Shown in pieces: positions 10,566 to 23,230 of a stretch of DNA of 64,000 nt (its first letter is position 1; each line of letters starts with the position of its first letter). The stretch covers positions 6,229,770 through 6,293,769 of the forward strand of contig NC_133284.1 in NCBI RefSeq assembly GCF_005239225.2. The letters run 5' to 3'. Both the position numbers and the translations under genes were made by a program. The notes under the pieces are model-generated. The model was not told where the DNA came from, did no database searches, and saw only the letters and a list, made by a program, of their open reading frames with translations. The DNA comes from Populus alba (lineage: Eukaryota > Streptophyta > Magnoliopsida > Malpighiales > Salicaceae).

Positions 10566-13500
10566 GGCAGCTGCAGATATTAAGGCACAATTAATTAGCA
10601 ATGATGTACGAAAATGGATGGAAGGAACTTAACTGAATGATGTAAACATAAAAGCTTTGGCAATCAGTAGCATCAATCGCAAAGGTTGCCTACCTCTATA
10701 AGGTGCTTGTGAGTTGATCGGATTCCAACAACTTGGTGACTGTAATGATCAAATTAGCAGCAGTCGGAAAGGTTAGCTGAAGATTAAATTACTGAGGGCT
10801 GAAGGTTAGTGGTGGCAATACTCCAAAAAAGAAAGGAAGCATAAGTTATCCAATCGGAGATTGTTCAGAGAAAGAAAATGCTTTCTTGCAAATTATATAT
10901 AAAAAAGTGATAATTATCAAGCATCAGTCATCCAATCGGATATTGTTCCTTTAGCCGCGTATTGATCAATATTGAGCTAGAATATTGAGTGGTAACGATT
11001 GATGATTGAGTAACATCAAATGTGTAGAACGTTGAAAACAAAATAACGTGTGTGGTGTATTTTATCAACCGTGTTGTTCTGGCAGCGTCAACATCAAATG
11101 GCATGATTTTCCACAAGGCAAACTAAGAAGACCCTGGCTCTCACACTGCACTTCCATGCAATTGGCTGCGTCCATCTCTCAGACGTGATATTTGGTCTGG
11201 GGGTCTAATCCCATGCTGTCAAAAATAAAATGGTATTAAAAAAAATAAAAATAAATAAAAATGGTATTAAATTTCCACGAACCTTTTTTTTCAAAGCCCT
11301 GGGTTCTTTTCTTCCGAAGAAGACATTGACCAGGTGACGATAGAGATATAAGTAAAAATTTATTTAGTGTTTGGTATAATATTTAATTAATATGTTTGTG
11401 CATTTGGATTTTTTATTTCATTTAAAAAATTTCAGGTTTATAATAAAAAGTTTTAAGTAATTGCAAAAATAGTTTTAATCGGGAATTCAAAAATCCTCCA
11501 ATAATAAAATTAGTATTTTTATGAAAAAAATTATTAAATGACTTTAAAAAACTCTAAAATTAGGAATAAAGATATTTTTCTTAAATTTTAAATTTATTAA
11601 AGTTTTGAAATCTAAGTATTTTTATCTTAAAAAATATGCAAACTTATTTTAATAATTTCTTCATAAATAGATATTCCTAACAACTATTTCTTACAAAGTT
11701 ATTATTCTTAATCATGATACGTAACAAATTAAATTATTTCCTCAAAACTTTTGGAAACTATATTATTTTGCTAGTATTTAAGGGGAGAAAAAAACAGTGC
11801 TAATTTAAATAAAAAAATTCTCCCCAAACACACTGAAGTGACTTTGGATCAATTATTGCTGCGAGTCTGAATTCTCCTTTCAAAAGCCAAAATCCCTACA
11901 CATCACAACCGATAAGAGGATAAGAGATAGAGAGTTGCTAGAAGCCTGGAGCCTGGTCTAGCATGAAAACGACGAGAGCGAAATTGTATGTTTTCTTCAC
12001 AAGTACTCGTGAGGATCGAGTAAGGAGGAGTACATGCTAGCAAAATGGGTGTTTGTTCCAATTATAAAAGGATCAAACAGGAATGGTTGGTAATTACAGT
12101 TGACACTTGACAGTATATTATTACTCCCCAACTTTTATTTTATTTTCAACTCAGCTTTTGGAGCATGCTCCTCCTCCTGCTTTTGGTCTCGGATGCATGA
12201 CCTCTTAGATCTCTCAATACTCCTTCCTGTCTCCTCCCCTACCAACACGACATTTGCAGGTCACTCTGGTGGAGTTGATGATTCCAGGCTATTCAGCAAA
12301 ATTAATCCTAGAATATATTCCCAGCAAAGCTAACATGACATGTATGAACTGCCGGCAAGCAAAAAATATTAATTTAGTTTGTAAATGAATAAAAAAAAAA
12401 GTCTATCTCATTTAGTATGAAACACTTCATGTGAACGTTTATAAATATTGGTTTTTATTGTATAGTAAATTAAATCATAGTAGAATGACTTTTCTATTTG
12501 GCTTCCTAATACTATTATATAAATATTTATAATATTAAAGATGACATTAAGGACTTGAAAATTGAAATTTAATATGTTAGTGATATTAATTCATTCTTAA
12601 ATTAATTTTTATAATTAATTTTAACATTTATGATTGTTAAGATAAAATTAAATATCAGCTATTCAATTTAAATAAAAATATAACTATTTTATAAATAGGT
12701 ATAATGTTTCATCAACAGTCATACTATTTCATTGTAATATTTCAGGTTTATAAAAACCTGTTACTACATAGAAAACAAAAACACAATAAAAACATTGATT
12801 ATTTTTTTGATTTTATATTCTTATTATTTAAAAAATTACTTGTATTCTGAAAATATTATCTCTGTAAAATAAAAATAAATAAATATTTAAAGATAGTGTT
12901 TTTCACATCTTTAAACTTAAACTGACTCTATATTTATTTTCATCCTAGATATTTCCAACAAAAGAAACTCCTGTTGTTTGGGAAATCGAAGGGCAAAGAA
13001 AAGTTGTCACTCTTGAGTCACAAAGCAGAGACGATATCGCCAAGCATCGACACATTGCATAAGCGATAAAATCAAAAAAACATCATCCCACCCATGTTCT
13101 AATTCGAAGCAATAAAGTTTAAGGTTCATGAGCATTGACTCGTTGACTATATAGACAATATTCAACAAAGATCAGACCACAAATGGATCTATAATTTGAT
13201 GCAATAAAGTTTAAAGGTTCATGACATTTGCTTTAGATTTGACATCACCTTTGCTAGACAAAGTAGATAAAAAAGAGAACAGCAGGATTTTCATCAAGGT
13301 GAAAGGACGTGCGATTTCAAAAAAGCTACGTTCAAACAAAGACAGCCAACACCACCCCACCATCATTAGAAGAGAACACAATAATGCAAGATTGTGTCCC
13401 ACGTAGTCATTTGATGATAAGCTTTTTTTCTCTAGAGTCAGTGATCTCCCTGGCTACCAATCCTCAGTTACAGCGTTAATTAGGCATACAACACTGTAAA

Positions 13501-13726
13501 CTACTGCTATATGACGATGAGCAAAGCTTCCAAATTCAAGAATTGGTGGAAACCAAACAAGAAAGGCGACAACCGTAGGGCTCCACACGGACCACATCAC
13601 GACCTCTTACCAATCTGAGAAAAGAGTTAGCTCCTCATGGATTGCAAACCAAAGCCCTCTAGACAAAATTCCATTTTCACAAAACCAGCAGGCTTGTGAT
13701 TTTAGCGATTTTACTTGCATTTCCTT
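10566..13726. other. intergenic between TNL and CORYNE genes
   Basis: The first few hundred bases are the likely promoter and 5' leader of the TNL. The rest is AT-rich. A short sequence, GCAATAAAGTTTAA plus GGTTCATGA, recurs imperfectly at about 13110-13132 and 13200-13224. Open stretches such as 12100-12333 and 13211-13406 show no recognisable protein. Nothing else could be supported. Confidence 0.5.
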
Positions 13727-15498
13727 TTAAAAACTATGCAGTTGAGATAGCATGGGGACAAGCTCATCGCTTGAAGGCCTGTCTGCAGGCATATCTGATA
13801 GACAAACAGCAGCGATTCTCACTGCCATGAGCATCTCATCTTCCTCAACCTCTTCCCCGAGAATACTCTTATCAAGCGCTTCCCTTGCCTCCCCTGCTTG
13901 CTGCAAATGCCGAAGCCAAGGACCCAAACTACCCCCACTAGCTGTTTCCCTAAAGAATGGATCGGTAGGGTCCCTCCCAGTTAACAAAACGCCCAATATC
14001 ATCCCAAAGCTGAAAACATCACTTTTATCCGTATACCTATTAAAGTTGGAAATATCCATCCATCTTTGTTATAACCACATCACAAAGTTCTAATTTAAAA
14101 CAAGCACGCATCAAAAATAAAAGAAGAAAGCAACTATACATATAATATCAAATTAAAGCTAAGAACATGGCTAAGCGAAGATTCTAAAACACCAGCCAGC
14201 TAGCATCAAGAAATCGCAATAAAAGCAGAACAGGTGGGGAACGGTAGACCTCTTAAAGAGCTTTAGCTACTTCTAAAGGTGCTTAGCTAAACCATTTGCG
14301 TCCCATTCGTTTATTAGGCAGATTAACTTCCACTTTAGTCAGATTACTCACCTTGTTTACCATCAAATAAAACAGCTGAAACTTCGAAGATACGAAAGAG
14401 AACCATGAAAAATGTTAAAAACCAATACAATTAGTTATCAGATTAGTAAGTTACCAAAAGAAACTCAATAATCAGAAACCATTAAGATGCAGAGACCAAG
14501 AGCAGTTATGAAGATGGCGCGAACATGTATGATGTATCCCAGTTACAAGTCATTGAATCGTATCATAATTGCCGCCCGCAAAATTGAACTGCAGCAAAAA
14601 TAAAATAAAAAAATTTCGTGTACCTGCAATTTTGGAAACACTCAGGAGCACTATATCCAGATGTAGCTCTATCCAGATTAGGCGTAAGCTTAGCCAGTCC
14701 AAAATCAGCCAACCTCGGTTCAAACTCAGCATCCAAAATCACATTCCTAGGCTTCAAATTATAATGCAAAATCTGAGGGACACAATCAAAATGAAGATAC
14801 CTAAGCCCTTTGATAACCCCGACGGCAATCCGAAGTCGAACTTCCCACCCGAGCTGCAACTCATTCTCTCTCACTCTGTTCATTGCATCTTCAAGACTCC
14901 CAGTTGGCACACAATCATAAACCAAAGAGAACCTATCTGGTTCGCGAACATAAGCCCTTAAACTCATCAGATTCCGATGTCTCAAACTAGCTAGCATTTC
15001 CAGCTCCTGCTGTATCCTTCTCTTTACTGACTTGCTCTGCCTCTCCGGGGAGCCAATCTCAAATGGCTCGAACCTCTTGACAGCAATGGTTAGCCCATTG
15101 TCCAGTACAGTCCTGTAATACTTTCCATTGGAGCTTGAACCTAGCAACTGATTCCCATTTTCAAGAGCTGATTGAAGACTTTTAGGAGAGATTTTTGGAG
15201 AAAATATAACCGGGCCTTTGAGAATTGGAGTTCTCTTCATGTACCGGACCAGGAAACGGACTACAAAAGCAAAAACAACGGCTCCTGTCAATCCAGTCAA
15301 GACTCCTAAAAAGATGCTTACAAGTATTCTTTTGATTCCATTCTTGGAATGGGTTGGTGTAGAAGGAAATGGAGGTGTGACTTTACTACTTTCTTGGCAT
15401 TGTACAGTTGTGTAGTATAAGCAAAGAATGAACAGAAAAAGCAGTGAAGATGTGTCTTTGTTGTTGCTGATTTGAGTACTGTATCTTCTTTTCCCCAT
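13727..15498 (-). CDS. CRN: CORYNE-type membrane pseudokinase, 2 exons
   Basis: Exons 15498-14624 and 14036-13727 give 394 residues; the junction is ...ECFQNC-AG / G-YTDKSD. CORYNE pairs with the receptor-like protein CLAVATA2 to transmit CLE-peptide signals that limit shoot stem-cell number and affect root and defence responses. Architecture: hydrophobic leader about residues 18-34, short extracellular part without LRRs, membrane segment about 58-84, then a kinase-like domain. The juxtamembrane KRTPILKGPVIFSPK and RHRNLMSLRAYVRE are near-identical to what I recall of Arabidopsis CRN (about 401 residues). The ATP-site Lys remains (AVKRF, K141), but the glycine loop lacks GxGxxG and the catalytic HRD is HYN (residues 245-247), so activity is not expected. 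LADFGLAK keeps a canonical DFG, whereas I recall DCG in Arabidopsis. The acceptor at 14037-14038 (ATAG/GTATAC) was chosen because it restores the conserved NRYTDKSD-like junction; another AG about 19 bases upstream would add six residues. Confidence 0.93.
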
Positions 15499-18480
15499 TA
15501 GGACCTAAAAAGCCTCAAAACCTCCCACGAGACCCTATAAATGATACCACAAGCTCAACAAAATCTCCACAGCCCACGCCTTCGAAACTCTTTATAACTC
15601 AAGATTTTAGCTCAAACCCAAGAATCATTAATTATAAAGCCTCAGTCTTTAGCATTCTCTAGGACATAAACGCTACCAAGCTTGAAAAGGAGAACCCCCA
15701 GAGTTTCAAAAGGACCAGTTCCCTGCACCCAATTTGATTAGAGAACTTTTTTAAGTGCTGGAAACGATGGAATACTATGAGATGAAAATCAAATCTCGAC
15801 TCAAAATCTTCACCAGAAAGAAACGAAGAATCATAACGTCAATTATTCCTATTTTTTCAGTGAATTTCATTCTAAAAATAGTGCACATCAGTTACTAGCC
15901 TCAAAACACACCACATTTCACCAAAGAAAAGGTCTTCGACGAACCCCAGAACACAAAAACATCAGAAATGATAGAATCTTCGCCTCTTTGTAATAGAGGA
16001 GTGACAGATCGTCTTCTCTGACTACCTCGAGAACAAGTTTTTTTACAAAAAAAAAAATACCCTCAAGAATGTGTGTACTGATAAACTACCTTACAAGCAG
16101 CAGGTGGAGAAAAAAAAGAGAGCTAAGCGACTACTAACTAATACTGTCTCACAAAAAAAACAAAAAAAGGCCCACTGTGTGTGTGTGTCTATCTTTCGAT
16201 TTACTTTCTTACAAATGAGAGGGGGGGTATCTCACTATCTTTCATTTGTTTCTCTTTCTCAGGAGGACAAAACTTCCCTTCCCGCCTTTCAGAAGACCAG
16301 ACAGAGTGGGGTCCATTGCCACGTAAGTAGATGCATACTCGTGTCCCTGTCACGAGGCCGAAAGCGAAACATCGAACTATGTGTTTGAGTGTGAGGGAGA
16401 GCCACAGCCACAGCCACAGCGTAAAGGAGGAGTTAATTTGGTGATGAGATCTGGACCGTTGTTTTGGGGAGGACGAAACACCACGATAAATTGTGATTGC
16501 CCGGGGGGGTTCGATTATTTTTTATTATTATTAAGATATTATACTTGAGCATCTCAACTAATTAATAAATTTTAAAATTAATAATTATATAAATTTTTAA
16601 TGATTATCATATTAGCAATTATAAAATTCAAATTTAAAATTATATTAAAAAAATCTTTTAATTTTAAGTTTTTATTATTCGTTATCTTCTAAATGGTTGG
16701 GGGCTTTTGATTATTAAACAATGCTGTCGTGGGGATTAGTATTTTCCCTGTTGTTCTTTCTTTATTATTTTTTTTTTTTTTGGTAAAATTATTCCATTGG
16801 TGAGTGATGCTACATGAAATTCTATGTTCGTAAATCATTAATACTTCGTTTTATAAATAATTTATTGATTGATTTTGGTCAAATCAGAGATCTCAGTGCA
16901 AAACCTAAGTTGGCAAAATCACCTTTTTGCATCCTTTTATTTGTAGCAATTGGTCATTTTATCCGTGTTGAACTTTAGCGCCAAAATTGTTAAGAAGTCA
17001 GTAAACTTTTACAGGCGTCTTTCCAAACTCCAAAGACAAAACCGATGCAGACATGTTTTAAAATATACTAATTATATTTGAATGGTTTTTGAATTTGACC
17101 TAACATCAACTTGTCTATGAGAACAAAAGTTATAATGCAACACTCTCCCTTATGCATATAACAAAAAAATGAATAATATAAAATTATAATGAAATTAATC
17201 AATTTTTCAAAGAGTACACAAATTCAATTAAAAAATATAATATGAGAATCACTCAATCACAAAAAAAATATATATATCAATTTCTTTATTAACAATAGTT
17301 TTTTTTTTCAAAATATCTCTATACAAGAGTATTTATCCTATAAAGAATCCCAAGTCTAATAGAATATTTCTAATGAATATGGATAAACTTAATAAATAAC
17401 AATAATCCAATAAACTCAAATTTAAATAAAGATCATAATATCTATTAAATGCCTAATAATAATTAAAAGATAAATAAAACAATAGTCCAACTAATTTAAA
17501 TAAGACTAAAGTTGTTTTCATAACCTGCTGATAAAATCAAAGTCCATATTCAAATCTATATATCACTAGAAATATATGAATATCTAATTTTCAATGAAAT
17601 TAGAATTACATTAAAATTCTTTTTGTAGCTTCAATTATAACTCAAATAGTAGTAATAGGTTAAGATTGATATATTTGAATCTTTTTATTTTAATATTTTT
17701 GTAATGTTTAATATTCACCAACAAGCCCTTCTTAAATATTATTAAATTAATCGAGGCTTGTACTTCATTATTGAATATCTTTTTGAAGTCTATCTTATCA
17801 CATGTCTAGAATTTGAAGTTGAATGACTCAAAAATAAAGAAATAAAAGATTTGATTTGATGCCTTTCTCAAACAAATATGGGTTCAAATTAGAAGTAACT
17901 ATAAACAAGATTGGCCTTCAAATAATAATATAAAAATAAATAAACAATAAGTTAACCACGGATATGCTCTAAGGTTGCGTGAATTGAAGTGATAACTTTA
18001 ACATACCTTTTTTTTTCTATCCAAAAAGCTTACATTCATATTTAATGGCATTTTAAAGGTTAGATACTATGAGTGCTTGATTGAGAATTATGTAACTCAT
18101 TTTATGGATGTGGTGTCCGCAATAGAAAATGTTAAGCAAGGCTTAAAATAAAATTAAAAAAAAAAAAAAAAAAAAAACACAGAGATCCAACAATAAAGTT
18201 TGGTGCAATGTTGAAAGATGAATTAAAAAATAACCTTTAAGTTGTAAATCCTGACCTTTGATCTTTGAGATGGTCACTCTATAAACTTACCATATTTTTA
18301 TTTGTATATCAGGACAAAAAGGAAATGGGCAAATAATAAGTTCAAGCCAAACTCCTTTACCATGATATTCTTTTATCAAATCCTAGAATCAGGAAAGTCA
18401 AACTAAATTTTATAATCAAAGTAGCATTTTATGTTAAGTGTGGTCGTCTCTAGATGAGACGCTTTTTATTATGAAAAAAT
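15499..18480. other. CORYNE 5' flank and AT-rich intergenic DNA
   Basis: 15499 to about 16500 should hold the promoter and leader of the minus-strand CORYNE gene, including a short GT run near 16178 and CCACAG repeats near 16400. From 16550 on the DNA is very AT-rich. It includes one member of a decayed dispersed repeat (16553-16640) and a poly-A run near 18155. No gene is supported. Confidence 0.5.
16553..16640 (+). repeat. dispersed AT-decayed repeat, copy 1
   Basis: About 86 bases align with 23231-23317 with only around ten differences, sharing TTTTAAAATTAATAATTATA and TATCATATTA blocks. The sequence looks like a heavily C-to-T and G-to-A decayed version of a dispersed plant repeat that I recall containing CCATCATATTAGCAACCAC and GGGCTCGAAC. 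That ancestry is from memory. Confidence 0.65.
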
Positions 18481-18517
18481 TTGATTACAAAATAATCTTG
18501 TTTATTTTCATTTATGA

Positions 18518-18690
18518 GGATCCCAAGATGATCCCTTATATTTTTATTTGTAAGGATCCAATATAATCCCTTTTATTTTTAGTTGTGTGTGGATTCTAAG
18601 ATTATCCCTTTAATTTTTAGTTGTTTGGAATCTCAAATGATCTCTTTCATTTCCAGCTATGTGCTGTGTGGATCCCAAGAGGATCCCTTT
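18518..18690 (+). repeat. 36-37 bp tandem repeat array, about 5 units
   Basis: Units begin at 18518, 18554, 18591, 18627 and 18670, each starting GGATCC, GGATTC or GGAATC and continuing with a pattern like CAAGATGATCCCTT and TATTTTTAGTTG. Spacing is 36, 37, 36 and 43 bases. The array is degenerate, non-coding and lies in intergenic DNA. Confidence 0.75.
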
Positions 18691-18917
18691 CAAAAAAATA
18701 CAAAGCTTTCTTTTCCTGTGATATCTTTCACTTCTTTAAAAACTTATCATATAAAATAAAAAAAAAAATGAATTTTTCCATGTCTTGTTCTGTGAGTATT
18801 TTAAAGAGAAGACAGGACAATTGTTATAACAGGGATGGAGCCAAAAAACCTTTTTAGAAGAGGCCAAGGTTAGGAAGATTCTTTTAGAGGGGCCAAATCT
18901 TAGCTCTAAAATTTTAA

Positions 18918-19131
18918 GAGGCTGTTTGGAACTGTGGTCCAAACAGTTTTTTGCAAAAATTTAAATTTTTTTTTTTTTTGCTAAAATTGAGTTCGGTTTA
19001 TACTTTCTGAATCGTTTTGATGTGCTGATATTAAAAATGATTTTTAAAAATTGAAAAAACATTATTGGCATGCTTTTCAGCACGAAAAGCTATTTGAAAA
19101 ACAACCGCTACCACACTCCAAAACACCCCTC
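18918..19131 (+). mobile_element. Tourist-like (PIF/Harbinger) MITE with TAA target duplication
   Basis: A 214-bp element. Its left end GAGGCTGTTTGGAACTGTGGT and the reverse complement of its right end (GAGGGGTGTTTTGGAGTGTGGT) form imperfect inverted repeats. It is flanked by TAA at 18915-18917 and 19132-19134. A 3-bp TAA/TTA duplication and termini with G-rich plus GTTTGG are typical of PIF/Harbinger-derived MITEs. The interior has no coding capacity. A related copy lies near 48019-48194. Confidence 0.72.
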
Positions 19132-19199
19132 TAAGTTGTTTAGAGAAAAGCCGAGAGATTTTTTTTTAATGGGAGCGCAGGCTCTGCCAGCCTCCTAGC

Positions 19200-20616
19200 T
19201 CCGCCCCTAGTCATAATTCATTTTTTAACTCTTTATTTTTAAAAAAATATTTTTGAAAAATAAAATAAAATAAAATAATTAATTAAAAAGTGAAATAGTG
19301 ATCAAGAAAAAAGAAAGAACAAGATAAATGTGAGAGGTTAAGTTCATCTCTAGAACAACTTAAGGATAAAGAAGAGATGAGATGAGGAGAGAAAATAAGG
19401 TAAGGATAAGAACAAAGAATTTGGGATTCTCTAGTTAGTAGAGAATGGATTATAAAATGACAAGAGAATCTTGGATAAAAAAATAAAGAAAAATCAGATA
19501 AAAAAAATTAGATGAGCCTGGGAGAAATCACACATAAAATTTCACAAGAGAAAAACAAAGAGACATAGAAAAAACTAGGGGGAGAAATAAAAAAAAATTA
19601 AAAAAAACACCCAAAAGGAGAAAAACCAAGAGAAAAAAACCTAAAGAACAAAAAAAAGGAAGGAAAACATTTCTGTAAAAAAAAAAACAGAGAGAAAAAA
19701 ATTATTTTCTGCAAAAGAATCTCGCCCAAATTCAGTTGCCATCCTTTTACCAGCCCTGAAATCTGAGGAAAGCAGCGGCGAAGTAAACAACGTCAATCCA
19801 GACACCTCCACATCAGTTGATCCTCCTTGCCCATCGACAAAACATGGCACAGACAAGCTTTAGCGCCGATTAAACTAGTAAAGAGAGAGGAAGAATGACC
19901 AAAGCTTTTTGAGTCTATCTCTTCTATTTTAGACGATGTTGAATAGCACCGTTAGTGCAGAAAGGTGGAAGAAGGGGAGGCACCCTGATCCAAGTGGCCG
20001 CGCGCTTTCTTAGTCGTCGGAGCATGCAAGTCGACACTGGAGCTCGCCTAGCCCATCAGCGTGTACGAGACACGTGCCTCTATTGTTTCTATCATCCTTG
20101 CTCCAACACGTGCTCGCCCCGCACCGCTACTATTTCTGGATTTTTTCTATGTTTTCCAAAGGCAAAAATGTTATTTCTTCTCCTGTTTTATTATTTATTT
20201 GATGGATTTTCATATTTGAACTTTTCTTATTCTTGCGTGGAAGTTTGGTCCTTACGTTTAGATGCGATTTTTTATTCGGGGAAAAAGTTACACTAATTTT
20301 TTTTTATAATAAAAACGAAAGGAGTATCCTCACGTATTAAGTTTTGTGTGGAATTTTATGAAATGATAAAACTTTTGACAAATCCTCAAAGAAAATCATG
20401 TCAATTGGATTTTTATTCAATCTAGGAGTAGTATAATCCTTAAACAAATCCTATCCTTCAAAAATTAAAAAAAAAAATAAAATTGAATGAGATCTAAGGG
20501 TTTAAGGGTGTCATTCACAAGTATATTTTTATTCACTTTTATATTATACAGTAAATCATTATCCTATCAGTAAATTAGCTGTCGAGCATTCATTTTAAAA
20601 AAACATATATCATGTA
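19200..20616. other. intergenic, purine-rich block then a GC-richer island
   Basis: 19300-19700 on the plus strand is strongly purine-rich (long GA/AAG runs). About 19720-20130 is unusually GC-rich for this spacer, with GGCCGCGCGC and several CACGTG-like words. Short open frames occur on both strands but none shows a known family. It may be part of an old LTR element, but I could not find paired ends. Confidence 0.35.
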
Positions 20617-20624
20617 ATTTCTGT

Positions 20625-20994
20625 TAGGGGTGAGCAAATTCGGTTCGGTTTGGTTTTTATCAAAAAAAATAACCAAACTGAAATTTTTTTTAAAAAAAAA
20701 AACCGAAACCGAACCAAACCGGTTCGAACCGACCGGTTTCGGTTCGGTTTTTTAAGGAAAAAACCGGTTCAAACCAGGTTGGCTCGATTTTTTCGGTTTT
20801 GGCTTGATTTTTCTGGTTTTGGCTCGGTTTTTTTCCGCTTTGGCTCGGTTTTTTTCGGTTCGGTTCGGTTCGGTTATTTATAAGCCTATAACCGATACCG
20901 AACCGAACCGGTCGGTTTTTTCAAAATTTTAATCGGTTTTTTTTTCAGTTCGGTTATTTTTTTCTCGGTTTCTCGGTTTTTTTGCTCACCCCTA
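20625..20994 (+). mobile_element. hAT-type MITE with perfect 14-bp TIRs and CGGTT-rich interior
   Basis: A 370-bp element starts TAGGGGTGAGCAAA (20625-20638) and ends TTTGCTCACCCCTA (20981-20994), exact inverted repeats of 14 bp. It is flanked by the 8-bp target duplication ATTTCTGT at 20617-20624 and 20995-21002. An 8-bp duplication and termini beginning TAGGG/CAGGG are characteristic of hAT elements. The interior is almost entirely degenerate CGGTTY/ACCGAA repeats in both orientations, so transcripts could fold back on themselves. There is no transposase, so it is non-autonomous. An open frame through the interior is an artefact of the repeat. Confidence 0.88.
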
Positions 20995-22299
20995 ATTTCT
21001 GTTTTTTTCCTTCATTTGTTTTTTTTTTTTTTTTTTTTTTTTGCAAATATTTGCTTAGAATTTTTTTTTTTTTATGCTAGATACATTACCCCATCATAGT
21101 AAGTGAATTCGAGCCGGGTAACAATGATTCTTATGTGCGAGTATGGCCTCTAGGCTCTTTTTTGGTGTAATTAAATAATTGAGCGCTATCATCCTTTTAG
21201 ATTCAATTCTTCAATGTTTAATGTTAAAAGTGAGAATTGAACCTTGTTGAGAGGCATAAGTCCCAAATCATCATCTTATATTTATTGATCATTTATCTTA
21301 AAAAAATACATCAGTTTAGGTAAATATTTAATGAGAGCATAATAGGTATTTTTTATATATAAAAAAAACAAACATCAATAGTAAAATGTGAAGAGTAATT
21401 ATAATCTTTTCTATTGTATAATTAGTCCTTTTACATAAAATTCTAAAAACTAGTTATAATTTCAAGTTATCATAAAATGACAACTTTTATTTTTTATTTT
21501 ACCCTTAATTCATCAAGATATCCTAAGTGATAAAAGGCATCTACCATTTCTACATGAATCTATAATGTTATGTTAATTTTTAATTTTTTTTTTGGTCTTC
21601 AATATTTTTTTTCTCCTCAATTAGATCTTTTTGTTGTCAAATTAAATCTTCTTTTTTTTTACAAACACAAATGATCGCTTTGAATTTCATGCAAAAATTC
21701 ATTTTAGACCCCTTATTTTTCTTTGACTACCTTTTCAATCCCTTTAGTTTCTATAATTTTATTTTTGATTCATAACTTCATTATATTTTATTTTTGACCC
21801 CTGATTTGAGGGAGGAGAGAGAAAGTTGCTAAAAAACAGGTAAAAAAATAAATAGTTATTAGTTTGGCCTTTTTTTTACGATAAAAAACATGAGTCCTAG
21901 TGTCAATAAATTTCATTCTACTAAAGGAGTTCTATTGAGGTGTTTGTTTGACCCTCATCTTGCAAGAAAAAAAAAAGATTATGGTTGAGAAATATATTGT
22001 TTTGGTTTAATTTTATATTTTTAAACCAATTTAGAAAAAAATTTACTTGATTAAATTGATTTATTGAGAAGTTAAAGATATTTATTAGATGTTTTGAGAT
22101 CAAAATAACTTGAAAATGGATTTTTGACTCAAACTAATCGAATCTCAACTTTTCAGCTGCCTTTTAGGCGGCTAGAATTTGAGGAATTAAATGATGTGTT
22201 ATCAGCTATGTTTTTTAAATAGAAACATTATAAAAAAGGGTCAACTACATGGGTTTGATCCTTTTGTATATTTTTTTATTAGATTTAGATTTAAATGCT

Positions 22300-22301
<2 letters not shown>

Positions 22302-22339
<38 letters not shown>
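22302..22339. repeat. (TA)n microsatellite, about 19 units
   Basis: An uninterrupted TA run of about 38 bases in intergenic DNA; likely length-polymorphic. Confidence 0.95.
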
Positions 22340-22344
<5 letters not shown>

Positions 22345-23230
22345 AGTTTAGAATTATTCAGTTTTTTTTTTTTAATTTCTCGTGGATTTTTGACATGGTT
22401 TCATCATGTAATTTTTGTTTTATATAGAATACTTGGGGTTTGTTTTAAATTTTTTTTTTTTGGTTTGTTTTAAATCATGACAGATTTTTTTTAAGAAAAA
22501 CAGTGATTGCAGTCAAATAACATATTTTTGCTAAAAAAAAATCAAGAGAGATGTGTTAATCAATGAATGAGGTTTAGAGTGGAGGGATTCATTTTTTATA
22601 CTTATTTCAAATGAGTTAAATTACAAAAAAAAAAAAAAAAAAAACCTTTATTTTTATTTTGACAACTTTTTATTAAAAAACATGGCAAATCAAATAAAGC
22701 AAATAAGATGACACAGTTTTAATAGAAGAATTGTTTTTTTATCCTTATAACAAATCATCTCTGGTTTTTTTTTTTTGAGTCTTATTGCTTCCGAGTAAGA
22801 ACCAATGAAAAAATGTGTTATTTTATGAGAAACTATATTGATAAGAAAAGCATGAATTATGCAAGAAAATTACTTTTTTCATTGGAGTTGAAATTATTGT
22901 TTTTTCTTAAAAAAAAACAATTTTTATTATTGTATATATCCTTACATGTATATTTTTCTAGATTAACATTTATTAACACAGAATTCTCTAGCAACTTTTC
23001 AGCACAATAAAGATTTTTCTTTGACGGTTAAAAACACGTTGCTAACGTTTATATCTTTTATAGCATTCTAAGAAAATTGAAAAAAAGATTGACCCGTTGG
23101 TATCGCTAGCAAGCTGACAAAGGCCAAAATTGAGATGAAAAGGCACAGAAGGAGACATCAGCAAGTTATAATCATGTACTCTTTTTTATATATATAATTA
23201 ATGGGGTGTTTGCATCAGCTTCTATTTACC

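Noticed and set aside
14022..14060. Alternative acceptor for CORYNE exon 2 adding six residues
   Set aside because: The chosen acceptor gives the conserved junction before YTDKSD; the longer form adds residues I do not recall in the family.
16071..16388. Plus-strand open frame upstream of CORYNE
   Set aside because: Low-complexity sequence in the presumed promoter and leader of a minus-strand gene; no motif.
20650..20883. Plus-strand open frame rich in Phe, Gly, Arg and Ser
   Set aside because: It is a translation of the CGGTT repeat inside the hAT-type MITE.
22249..22473. Open frame with an Ile-Tyr run
   Set aside because: It is a translation of the (TA)n microsatellite.
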